Below, in pieces: positions 35,501 to 47,000 of a stretch of DNA of 64,000 nucleotides (position 1 is the first letter of the stretch; the number at the start of each line of letters is the position of its first letter). This DNA is from Argopecten irradians. Taxonomy: Eukaryota > Mollusca > Bivalvia > Pectinida > Pectinidae. Position numbers and translations under genes: made by a program. A model generated the notes under the pieces. That model made no database searches and had not been told where the DNA came from. It was given only the letters and a program-made list of their open reading frames with translations. The DNA lies in NCBI RefSeq assembly GCF_041381155.1, contig NC_091137.1, positions 11,527,765 through 11,591,764 of the forward strand, in the 5' to 3' direction.

Positions 35501-38500
35501 TGGCAGCTTTATCTAGCACAGTGGCATATCTGTGTAGAGATGTAAACTCAAAACAGAAATTTGTAGTGCAAAGTTGGCATTCAATTCAAATAAATTAGTA
35601 TATCATAAGGTAATTTCTGAATATTGAAAGTGAAATCTTCAATTTACAGATCTGTGTTTGCTTTTTTTTCTCCAAACAGGAAAAAAATATTTGTGTCTAT
35701 TTGTGTCATTCCTTTTTACCATACACACCTTATTGGCAGCTTCAGCTACTGCCAGTGAACACGAGATTTCAGGCGCTCCTCCACCATACACGATTCTGTC
35801 GTCTCTAACCAAGTTACGGATGACACATAGGGCATCATGGATACTCCTTTTACCCTCCTCAATAATCTGTAATCAGATATTTAACAATTATCAATATGAA
35901 ACAACTTCTCTATTTTTTTTTATTTTTTTCCCAACATGCAGAGATAAAAAAAAATTGTCAAACATTTGTAGTGATTGGAAAAGTATTCTATAACTGAAGA
36001 GCATTGTTGACAATTTATTGCACCAAATTAATCGTCAAAAACTTTCTTTTAACATTTGGTCTAACAGCAACGAAGGTTGCTTCCAAGATTTTTTTAACCA
36101 AAAATAATTAGGTTTTACTAGATTTTCTTTCTTTTACTTTCCATCTAATGAATTAGATGATTTTTATGTTTGGGACTCGTTTACAAAATCTTTATGTCCT
36201 CAGTGGTGCAAGACATTTTTAAGGGAGCAGCCTTGATTTGATGAGGAGAAAATATTTCCTGTGAAAACTGCCTACCATTTTGTTACCACCGCGGATGAAG
36301 ATTGTGACAGCTTTGGAGTTAGCACACTTTTCAATGACCAACATCCTGTCCTTTGTTGTACCAAAGTCTAACTCGCGTACAATGCCAGCCTGGCCAAGCT
36401 TTTCTTTTGTAAGCTCCTCAAATCGTGGGACTATTCTGCCACCTGTTGCTATGGCAATCAACTGTAATGATATAAGCAATATTGTTTCACAAAAGATATC
36501 AATATTTTTATCAGGAAAACACAAATTAGAAAGTGAAGCATTTGACATTGTTATCACAAATATTCATACACTAGAATGTAAAATTTCAAATAAATCCTAT
36601 TTGAAGCCATATATGTTAAAACTTAAGAGAGTTGGTGACAATCACCATATAAAATAAGTAATCAAAACCTAAGACAAAGTTCAAACAAAGTATATCTCCA
36701 TAATACCTCGATCTCTGGACCTCCAACCCAACGTACAGCTGGCAGTTTTCTCTGCAGCAGTAAATGGTTGGCTTCGTCATCAAATCCCCACTGACAAATT
36801 ACAAGGTTAGCACCCGCATCCTTTACCTATAAAACATTTAATCAAGAATTAGATAAAATACTTGTCACTATCATATTAATAAAGTCTTAAAGGTAGGTTT
36901 CGCCCAACCAAATAAATATTTTTTGGTGAAATGCGATAAGCGGAAGAAAAGATGAAAAAACATGTTATTAAAATATCTCACTTTAATTTCTTTATGTGTT
37001 TGAAATTGAACAAATGCGTCTTGAATACAAAATTGAAGGAAATCCTTGATTTATTACGGTGTCCGTCAGACAAAATAATATGCAAATGAAGCTGCGACGG
37101 ATTGTGTTGTCGAAGTTTGGCGCATGTGCATTGTCACGCACTAAAAGTAAACAAAATGGCTGAACGAAAGTGTGTGCGATGAAAAAAATATATCTGAATC
37201 GGCAACAAAGTGGAGGAAATTATAATGGATTCGGTAGCACCCTAGGATATATATAGAGAATTAAATTCAGAGATGGCATGTAGCAATAGAAGAAACAGAA
37301 GCCACATCTCAAGCGGAACTTGCCGGGATCTGTTGGGACTCGTGTAACGGCATTGCACGTGGCGAGTTAAATTTCAACACATATGCCAGCGCACAAACAG
37401 CCGCAGACTAACTACATGTATATTTGGTGTACAAAGTTAGCGAGCGTATGTAAGTAACATGAAGTGTTTTAGATTATTGGATATGTATAAACAGTCCCTC
37501 GCACTTCGATTTGTTGTTGTTGTTTTTTAACTAAACATGCCGTGGCAAGACTGTCACTTCTATCTGACATTTTGTTGCACGCTTCCGTTTGTTGCTGCGG
37601 CCTCGTTTTGGAAAAAATACGTCATGTTCTATGTAAAGCTTGACTTCGCTCTATTTTTAGAGGAGTATTTTCCTGGTCAAGCTAGGCAACTGACCACCCA
37701 TATTGTTCGCTGTATGCATTGAAAATGATCTGAAGATTATATCTATGTATAGGATAAATTTCAATTTCATAGTCTTTATATTTCATTGGGCGAAACCTAC
37801 CTTTAAGATATCCTCGAATAAAACCATAAAGAAATTTGAATACATCAAACTTTCAAATATTCACTCTACAAATATTCTACAAATACTAAGGAGGCTCCTT
37901 TGTTTTCAAACATTGTAAATAAATTCTGGAGTCATTTTGATACTGACCTGTTGGACCATGGTGTCAAACTTCTTGACTTCGTACTCTCGAAGCTTCTGGT
38001 AATCTTCTACAGATTTAATTTCCAGTCCATGTTTTGTCTTTGGTTTTGGGGGCTCAAATGGACATGTGAGAATGGCTAATTTTGCATCTGTAACTTCCTG
38101 AAGAAAACAAAATATCAATATATGTATATATATATGTAAAATGCAAAGCTTTACAATAACAAGGACAAGAACATGTTTGTAGCACCCATATCAAAGAGAC
38201 ACACAGATATACAGTACACTGTGGGACCATGGTTCAGAGTGGCAGCTTTATCTAGCACAGTGTCTGATCTGTGTAAGAGATTGAAACTCTTAACAGAAAT
38301 TCGCTGTGCTCATCAAGGTCTGTTTTTCTAAATTGTCTTTTTAATAGGACGTGTCCCGATTTCAGTCTGTTTTTGCCAATGTCTGCAACTCTTTTAAAAG
38401 ACTTTGCGTTCGATCTCACTCTAAAAATGGCGACCATGACAGGTGATTTGACTGGCCGACTTACGAACGAATAACGGTAATCAAGCATGTCCATTATTTG

Positions 38501-41500
38501 AAGGCAATCTCTAGCCTAATAAATTAACACATCATTTGCCTTATATCTTAAGACCTGGCCAGTGTGAGTTTTGACACGTGGCCCACATAGTTTGCATCTG
38601 CAAACATGTTTTGACTGCATGACTTAGTAACAGCTAGCTAGGTGACGATTCGTCTGCTATTCGGTCAAATTAACATCGGTAGTAAATTACACATTTTACT
38701 GAGATCCAAACTTAGTGTTACTTTCTACGACAATATAACATACATTTGCCTTCATTTTTGTGTTGATAGGTCATATGTATGTTTGCGTTTCATGAGAAAA
38801 TCATAAATAATAAATGGTCAGTTCCATACAATATTATTTGACAACTAAGAAAGAATGTACATGTCAGATGAGGTTATATTGGTTTAAAATATTTTCCATT
38901 AATGCTAATCCCTGATTGTTTCTATTAGTTTGTTGGTTTTTGCTGATAGCTCTGTCAACAGCAAATTAATTATTGAAATTATTGACAAAAAGTTAAACTT
39001 TCTTGACTATTTCCTTTTAGGTATTAAACATTGCAATTCAATGTTAAAATTGTAAAGATTTGTCTTAAAATTGAAATACATGTATGCCATGCATTGAAAG
39101 CATTTTGTGTAATAGCATATGTTCAATAGCTGCACAAATACCTTAACATTAGACTTCTTTTCTTTTTTTTTACATCTTTGATACAGTTATGAATGTTGAA
39201 AACACTGAAGAAAACGGCAAAACTCATATTTTAACATAAAAACCTTGTTATTGATAGTAATTGTTATTTCAAGAAATAAACATAAAAGTCTAATAAAAAA
39301 AAACACTGTGAAAATATTCGCTCACTCCAATTTTTCCCGCTTTCAAAATATTTTTAGAATTAAAAAAATTTCGCTCGCTCGCTCGCTCCTATTTTAAAAT
39401 CCCAAAATCCGAAGAACAAGAAATCAAATTGGAATGGCCTAATAATGATTCTTTGATAAAAATTAAAACTTGAATTATTTCTTATAGTAAACTCGGGGCA
39501 TCCAGTAGTCAAAGGACAAATATCTTATAATTAAATATGGATTTAATAAAATTAACATAGAAATATATCATCTTTCATCGCAGGGTTTCAGAAGGAGGAG
39601 GGCATGTCATCCATATCCTTCATACATTGATATCTTTATAATGTTTTGACCCTCGAGGTTTCCGAGAAATGGTTATTCGACTTCTGAAACTGCTTAAGAC
39701 ATGGATCAACTGGATGCCCTGAAAATGAAGCTATATTTTCCACATTTCTAACAATTTATCCAATAGTATCAAAAGTGGAAAGTATTAAGTTCAAAATATC
39801 AAGTAGGATTTAATTATGTAATACCTTTGGCATCTGTGGATGACTGAAATCTTTATCCACAATGACTCCTTTAACCAGCATAGTGTCTTCCATCTTGCCA
39901 CCAACTTTTCCTTCTACCTTGATCAGCTCAAAATTGACATCTTTCTTTTCAAAATCAGCCACTGACAAGATTGCATCTACAGCAATTTCTGCCATCTGTC
40001 TGTGGCATCTGTTGACTCTGGGGTATGAATTAAGTTTTCTGATGATGTACACATTTTTATATCGATACAAAGAGAACTTGATAAAGTTCTAAATGAGGAG
40101 TGTCTAGACTACCATTCACAATCATATATACCATATTTTCTCCAATGAGGGTGCCAGGCGCGGGTAAATGGCCGAGGAGGGCGCCATTATTTGAGACCAT
40201 TTTTAGTTTTTTTTTTTTCTGAAACAGACTATAGTCATCTTGCTTTTAGTTTTCGTATTTTTCTGAAACTTACTATAACCAATTTAGGTATTGAAGTCAA
40301 GTAAGTATTGAAATTACATAACAATGAAGAAATGTATGTAACAGAAGTATGAAACATTGGTTAAATATGTCTGTTTCACAGATTTTTTGCATTTCATGCT
40401 AGCCTGTTTGTTTACCATGCGTACACAAAATGGCGGACGGTGCTTTCGATCGCTATTTTCGTTTTGTGGCGTTGGGAAATATCTACAAGAGCACACAATA
40501 AAATGCTTAGAAATGATAATATTCCCGTTATTTAGGAACCTTTATCATAGATATACAGTAAGTATTCATAAAACCTGTATAGACATCATTAAAATGTTGT
40601 TGCCAGTTAGTCATCAATCTCATCATCTCTACACGTGTGTGGGACATTCAAGTGACATGTTTTGAACATGGCGTTCTCGCTGTTTCTATGTGCAAATACT
40701 TGGCAAAGATGTCCTAAGTTGCCCAATGCAATAAATTTGGTGTTTATACAAGCTGATTGGATATCTGTTAAGCATCAGAGTGATGTAAAACTGTATTTCA
40801 TTAGCGTCTGCAAAGACAAATCGTGACAATCTGGCACAAAAATTGTATTTTTTCCAGCAAAAAACCTGGGGGCGACCTTATAAGAGGAGGCGCCCTTAAT
40901 AGGGAAAATATGGTATGCATTATTCATCGATGTAAAATTATTTTTCATGAAAACATTAACCATTACCTTAACAACAACTCTTTAAATCCAGTAGCAACAA
41001 TTTCTTTACAAAATAATAAGAAAAAAAAATCACTTCCCAGTCCTGTAATATTTATAAGCTTACATTTTTGAACCAAGAGTTGTCATTGCCAATTGAATAA
41101 GTGGCTCTTTATTTTTAGGATCAGCCTTGAATTGTTCACTGATTGTACCAAGATGTTCAAAAGCAACCTTGGCAGCCATTTCATAACCATCTGCGATTCG
41201 AATAGGGTGGATTCCTCTGTCCAGCAACTTTTCAGCATGTTCAAGTAATGCTCCAGCAAGCACTGAAATGTACACAAACATCAACCTTACAAAAGATTAC
41301 TAAACAATGCAGTGAAGAATGCGCTATAAAACATAATTTGTTTTTGTCTTTTAACATAAATTTAAATTTTTGCCCTAATTGTGTGAACCATATAAATGAA
41401 ATCAAAACAGAAATGAAATATATGACATAAAATCGAACTTCCTTCACTCAGTAGATCTAGATATATAGCTGAGACAAAAGTGAAGTTGGGAACAATACTA

Positions 41501-43599
41501 CAAAAGTAACAAAACAAGTAAGTACTGTTACTTCCAACTACTACCACGTACATATCTGACAAAGCAGAGTCAGAATCTTACCTACAACCCCTGTGGTACC
41601 ATCTCCTATCTCATCATCTTGGGATTGTGACAGCTGAACCATCAGCTTTGCTATCTGGTGGTCCACATCCATCTGTTTTAAGATTGTAGCGCCATCATTT
41701 GTGATTGTCACATCTCCGTCAGGTCCAACCATCATTTTATCTAACCCCTTTGGACCCAGAGAAGATTTCAATACTCCAGCAACAGTTTTTGCAGCCAGAA
41801 TATGTGACTGAAAATAAGAATTAAATCAAATTAAAATTTATGTGAGATAGCATGTGAAGTCTCATGAATGAAAGATTACCATAAATTAGGATAAAATTAT
41901 CAATTAATAAATTGCTTTTTTTAAGATAGTATTATTACATGTTGTAGCACTGGGTCATCTTGTAAGTTGTTTCCCATTACTGTCCTAATTATCACATGTT
42001 AGTTGACGAACACTACACCAGACAGCAAAACAGCGAAATGAAACTTAATTGTTAATATAGGTTACACACGGATTGCAATCTTGCATTTGTTACATGTTGT
42101 AACCTTGTTTAAGTCCATCGATATAAATATCTTTATTGTATTTTAGTACACATACTGGGCCTTTCATGTTGGGGACATGTAAATTTATTGCTATTGTAGT
42201 GATATATAGCTATACAAAACTGATGGTTAACAACATTTTTGAAGATTAAAATGCTTCCGCTCAAAACCAACTCCTGAAACTTGTAGTGGTTGTTTATAAC
42301 GATCATTCAAACATATTTAAAGCCGTTTTTATAAGGTATAATTAACTACTGCTCTATTGTTTCGAATGAATAGTGGTTGCATACTGTTCAAATGAACCAT
42401 ATACACATTCCCTTAAAGTTTCAGGCATCAATTTTGAGCGCAAGCATCTTTATCTCCAGAAATGTTTTTCACTAGTTTTGTATGGCTATAAAATAGCTAT
42501 CATAGTTATATATCCCTATGATAGCAATAAATCTACATATGCCCAACCTGTCTTTAACCTGTTTGAGTAATCAATAAGTTAACCAATTGAGGAATTCTGT
42601 GGAAAAAAAACTCAATGTTGTTTCAAAAATTATTATCAAAAAAGGGCATCATAATTTTTAGAAAGCCTTACAACTGATCTAAGACTCTATGTTTCTGTGG
42701 GTGAAATATAAAATTCTATTCATTGACTGCAGTGTATAGCCATCAGGAAAATTCAGTACAAATGTCATGGTTTTCCCTGCTTTCTATTTTAGTTTGTAAC
42801 TTCTGAGACAATGAAGTTTGTCCCATTTGACTAATAAGAACTAAATTATGTTAGTTATGGTGCCATGTCAAAATTATTACACCTTTTTTTGATGAAAAAA
42901 AAATAAAACAAATTCATGCATTTTCTTACACAGAATTCCTCATTTGGATAACTTATTGATTACTCAAACCGGTAACTGTTACTCAAATGGGTAACTGTTC
43001 CCCATATGCAGGGTTGTGCCCAACATGTTTATGTTAAAACACATGCTCGAACAGCACCTAACCCCACCCCGACTTCATTTTCAGCACTGAGGCTTGCATG
43101 TTCAACCTCGTTTGCCTAAAAATGTTTTGATACAGGGACTTGTCAAAACATGACAAGCGAAGTAACTCAATGAATTGGTTACTTGCATCAAATTTGCATT
43201 CTAGACATAAATAAATGAATTATTAAATGAACGAAACAGGTTTATAGGCAAAAACAGTCACTGGTTTATGCTAGAATATTCTAGAATGTACCTCGGTAGA
43301 AATTATGATACCGGTTCCAGAACCATCTACGAATATATAGCCTTGGTACTATGTAGTATTGTGAATACTTGCAATACCGTGCAATTAACTCGATTATTTT
43401 CATATACATTTTCTGCGACAGTTTATCGCATTCTGTTATAAAAAAATATGTTAAATCTATAATATAGAGATAAACGTGATTGTCATGCTGTTTTGTTTAC
43501 CTTGTGGGCCTCAATTCCAGTCAGTCTCGTTTTTCTGTCTTGATCGCGGATAATGATAAATGGCCTGCCATACTCGTCAAATGCTAAGGATCCGGCCAT
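32561..43599 (-). CDS. CCT5: T-complex protein 1 subunit epsilon (CCT5), complete coding gene of 10 exons
   Basis: One of eight paralogous subunits of the cytosolic ATP-driven TRiC/CCT chaperonin, which folds actin, tubulin and WD-repeat proteins. Exons: 43501-43599, 41582-41807, 41064-41262, 39825-40017, 37948-38097, 36707-36826, 36276-36461, 35729-35866, 33062-33242, 32561-32697. All have GT..AG borders and consistent phases. They sum to 543 codons against about 541 in vertebrates. The start is ATG at 43599 ([17 protein letters not shown]). Family marks: [12 protein letters not shown] (about 48-59), GDGTTGVV (102-109), [16 protein letters not shown] ending at 239, [48 protein letters not shown] (419-426), [28 protein letters not shown]. 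After the last M the sequence either splices at GTAAGT or reads on as VSTQD and stop (32543). The introns host snoRNAs. The gene diverges from the TEX49-like gene at 44096. Confidence 0.97.
32770..32848 (-). ncRNA. C/D-box snoRNA, copy B3, in CCT5 intron 9
   Basis: Counterpart of A3, with the altered terminal stem GCAAACT/AGCTTGC. C box, guide and D box are intact. Confidence 0.8.
33352..33480 (-). ncRNA. H/ACA-box snoRNA, copy B3, in CCT5 intron 8
   Basis: Counterpart of the gene at 13584-13714; H box AGAGAA, terminal ACA plus three bases. It lies about 110 bp upstream of exon 9. Confidence 0.8.
33819..33895 (-). ncRNA. C/D-box snoRNA, copy B2, in CCT5 intron 8
   Basis: Counterpart of A2. 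The guide AATGATAGGA and both boxes are intact. Confidence 0.8.
34292..34420 (-). ncRNA. H/ACA-box snoRNA, copy B2, in CCT5 intron 8
   Basis: Counterpart of 14526-14654. H box AGATAA and terminal ACA are intact. Confidence 0.8.
34772..34848 (-). ncRNA. C/D-box snoRNA, copy B1, in CCT5 intron 8
   Basis: Counterpart of A1. Stem, C box, guide and D box are intact. Confidence 0.8.
35043..35300. repeat. 36-bp minisatellite, 7 units
   Basis: Same unit as 15283-15497 with one extra copy: a length polymorphism between units A and B inside CCT5 intron 8. Confidence 0.9.
35441..35569 (-). ncRNA. H/ACA-box snoRNA, copy B1, in CCT5 intron 8
   Basis: Counterpart of 15638-15766. The 3' hairpin starts GCTGCCACCC, H box AGATAA, terminal ACA plus three bases. 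It is the first of the five snoRNAs in intron 8, about 160 bp after exon 8. Confidence 0.82.
38175..38312 (-). ncRNA. H/ACA-box snoRNA, fifth copy, in CCT5 intron 4
   Basis: Outside the duplicated unit. On the minus strand: 5' hairpin with CAGATCAGACAC..GTGCT, H box AGATAA, 3' hairpin from GCTGCCACTC to GGGTGCT, ACA plus three bases (AAC). Closest to copies A4/B4. It lies just upstream of exon 5 in the transcript. Confidence 0.78.
38313..39824. other. CCT5 intron 4, no further feature
   Basis: AT-rich intron. It contains a short CGCT tandem (about 39371-39387). An 80-codon minus frame at 38252-38494 overlaps the snoRNA and is not credible. Confidence 0.5.
40129..40915. mobile_element. non-autonomous TIR element in CCT5 intron 3
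   Basis: The left end TACCATATTTTCTCC and right end GGGAAAATATGGTA are inverted copies. GC-rich subterminal blocks (GGGTGCCAGGCGCGGG; GGGGGCGACC, GGAGGCGCCC) follow on both sides in inverted sense. At 787 bp with no transposase it fits a MITE or internally deleted DNA transposon. No clear target-site duplication beyond AT-rich text. Family unassigned. Confidence 0.6.
41808..43500. other. CCT5 intron 1
   Basis: A 1.7 kb intron with no supported gene or clear repeat. The 65-codon frame at 42373-42570 shows no family resemblance. Confidence 0.5.
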
Positions 43600-44095
43600 T
43601 CCGCTGTCGTATTTAGGGGGATTTTTTTATCCCGAAATAACGCAGATTACAGTGGATTTAGAAAGCACCCCAACAACCATCGACAAGACAAGAATAAATG
43701 TCGACAGTATTCCCGTTCCTTGTGAGAAAATGCGAGACTTCGTTTGCGGGCATTGTACAAAATTAGGAATAAATTACTGATGAAACAATTCGTTTTATTC
43801 ATTACCTTTTTTGTGTATTAGATTGTGTTTTTCTCATCTAAATATCTATTTAATATACTATAAAAAAAATTTATTTACTGATTTTGATTCTTGAGCATAA
43901 AATAAATCAAATTATACTGGCTTCATATCAAGGCGTTTCGTTATTAATTTTGCAATCATATATTAAAATATGTTAGTTCTAACCGGATGTAAACAAAAAG
44001 TGGCCTAGCAACTCAAGCTTAGCAGACAGCCGTGAGTGTTCCAATGGCATTTTAGTTTTGTTTCCCGAAGTTTAACATACAGTGGAATTTAAGCA
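43600..44095. promoter_or_regulatory. divergent promoter region between CCT5 and the TEX49-like gene
   Basis: About 500 bp separate two start codons pointing away from each other, so both 5' UTRs and promoters must fit here unless upstream non-coding exons exist. No TATA box is placed with confidence; the sequence is AT-rich in its middle (43790-43980). The call rests on geometry only. Confidence 0.5.
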
Positions 44096-47000
44096 ATGGC
44101 ATTCTTTGGACTCAGCCAGTTGGGTTATCAAAATACCATAAGAGAGGGGTCTGCGCGAGCTAAAGCCGACCCACAAAGGGCCAAAACTCAACTTGGTTTC
44201 GTTGCACTCCCCCCACTGCAAGACAAGAATCCACCACGACGATCAATCGTTCCAATAAATCAAGTGTCTGGGTATGGTCCTGGACCAGTGGGATCGTATG
44301 TTGAACACACGAGAATGAGAACAAAACACATCAGAAATCCAAAAGGTAAGCATATGTCTTTTGAATATTTGTTTTTTATTGTTGTATACTATGTGCAAAT
44401 TATGCACTATTCAAACGACGATTACAGTAGGCCTACTGAACAGTATACTCCAAAATCAACTCTAATGGTGAAAGACAAAACTTGCAGTACAACATAGAAC
44501 AAATGTGTATGCGGATACAGACCTGGCTCATGCAACTAAACACATCCAAGTGTAAATACCTGGAGATTGGCAGATCTCAGAGAATCCATGTTTATACTAT
44601 AAGGCAAGATGGCATCACAACACCAGCACAAAAAGTGGAGTCAGAAAAGAACTTAAGAGTGAACAGTGACCAAAACCTGCAATTCTCAATTCATGCCAAC
44701 TTGTCAAGCTCAAAGGCCAACAAAATCATCGGTTTAATGTTTAGGTCTTTCTCATATATGAGCCCTCAAATGTTCCTGGCACTTGACAAATCCCTTATTT
44801 GTCTAATTGTAGAATATGCAACACCAGTATCCTCATCACACCTGATCAAAGACATGATCATCATTGAAAACGTACAAAGACAAGCAACAAAAAGGGTACC
44901 GTGTTTAAAACATCTTCCACACCAAGATCGCCTAAAGAGCCTGAGTCTACCAACACTTCAATATGGTAGAGAACGGACAGATATCATCCAAACTTATAAA
45001 ATTCTAAATCATTTGGATATATGTACTGAACGTTGACTCACTATTTGATGAAATTGGATGAAATTCAACTTGGGAGCACTCCAGAAAACTCTATAAGACT
45101 GAGAAAATTGGGCCACTTCTTCAGCAACAGAGTTATCAACATCTGGAATTCTCTACCAGAGGAAGTGGTGTCTTCACCATCTCTAAACACCTTCAAGTCA
45201 AGACTCAATGTGTACTGGAAAAACCAACCCAGCAAAATTTCAGCCATCTTTCTGACAAATCTGAAAAAAGATACTCACAGGAATGGACAGTAAGTCCCTG
45301 TGATATTCTAAATCAATGGAAACCTTTTAACCTGTGAATTTATTTTATCGGTATCTGGTACTTATATATGTGTCAGTATCTTCAATATTACGAGGATAAG
45401 TAACAATTTGTATATATATCTCCTGTTCCATTTCCACAATTCCACAAGCTAGTCTCAGCTTACAAATGGTGTCAATTGAGCGAACATCATTTTTTTAATA
45501 ATTAATTAGGCTAAGCAGTAATGTATGTAGGTAGCATTATCATTCATCCAAAAACAACTTGTAAAAATTATGCATTTAATGGAAAAAAATTAATGTAGCA
45601 GGTGGACTTTGTTGAAAAACAACATACCCGCTGGGTTCAGATTCATATGTTGATTCCATTTTAAAACAATATGTGAAAATATATATATATAAAAAACAAT
45701 CTGAATATTCAATTTTTAAACAAACATCATTCATTCAACATCGAATCATGTGCAAGTAACACTTTACATTTCACACATTACTGAAAACTTATTATTGCAG
45801 AAATAAATAAAAGTAAAAGCACACACTTACAATTATTATGTATATAAGTGTATTAAAATGTAGACTACAATGTCTACTCCACATTCTATATTCATGCACG
45901 AAACACCCAATCATATAGCCACAGATTGAACTGCAATAGAAAAGAACACACAGTCCTTACTTCATTTCAGATATCTAACTTATACATTTTACATACTTTA
46001 CAATTACAATCAGATCACATGTATACAATACATGTAAATTTATCCATATTTATTTCATATTTTTAAAATATCCAAATTATAATAATCACGTTCAAACCAT
46101 TTTCATACTTGGAGAATATATTAACCAAGATAATTTCTGGATTGATCACAAGAAACATCCAACACTGAACAGGGATGAAACTCAAATCTCCCAAAATACA
46201 AAAAGATACATACTTAATACGTATAACTGGAACTACCAACCAATCAAACAACTTCCTCATTGTCCATGACAAAAGTCCGTCAGTGAACACTACTAATGGG
46301 TATGCAAACATATACGTACATACACATATAGACAGTGCTTGCGAATATATATACGATATATTATGCACGCAGGTAAAACAAGGCACGGCACAGATACAAA
46401 TTGATATTACTATAAACTACAAATTATACATATGTTAATATCAAAACATCTTTCAAATACACTTTCATACCACGTTTATTTATTACATAAATTAGTGACA
46501 AATTACCATAAAATATGACCCTATTACATACTCCCCCATGTTTGAAAAAGACGTCCTTGTCTTTTGATATGTATTTGATATATAGCAAGAAATACAAACA
46601 CATGTTGAAGTTTAAAATCTAAAATGAATACTCCAAATATCAACATGACAATACTGCCATGAAAATGTTCTACAACACAAGTTTCAATAAAAGCTAAATA
46701 TAAAAACAAAAACAACAAAAAAACCCACAAAAATTTAAGACAAACCATCCCCATACACAACATTCCCAAGTGCGTCAGATGCCCGATCCTGCAAGAGTAT
46801 CCCTTGGTCTACAAGTCCATGTAAATACTCTGCGCATGACATCCAGTCAGTTGAGACTCTCCAGACTGCTGCCACACAGGAGGGTGCCGTACTCTAGTTG
46901 ATCTTCTAGGAGCTGGCATAGGAGCTGGCATAGGAGCTAGCTGCAATATTGTAGCTCAAAAGACTTTTAGACAGAAAATGGTCGTCTTTAGAGCTACAAT

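Larger units (their letters stand above)
19851..37892. repeat. segmental duplication, unit B
   Basis: Second copy of 2893-19850. From 19851 to about 26895 it aligns to 2893-7145 only with frequent 1-2 base insertions, deletions and substitutions. From about 26895 on it is nearly identical to unit A. The abrupt change looks like a join between unpolished read sequence and a polished contig. It carries an extra ~2.1 kb insertion (23931-26066) and lacks the pearl-like insertion of unit A. Confidence 0.9.

Noticed and set aside
38252-38494. 80-codon minus frame in CCT5 intron 4
   Set aside because: Overlaps the H/ACA snoRNA and has no recognisable features.
43553-43780. 75-codon plus frame overlapping the CCT5 start
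   Set aside because: Antisense to exon 1 over its first part and without family resemblance; it lies in the divergent promoter region.
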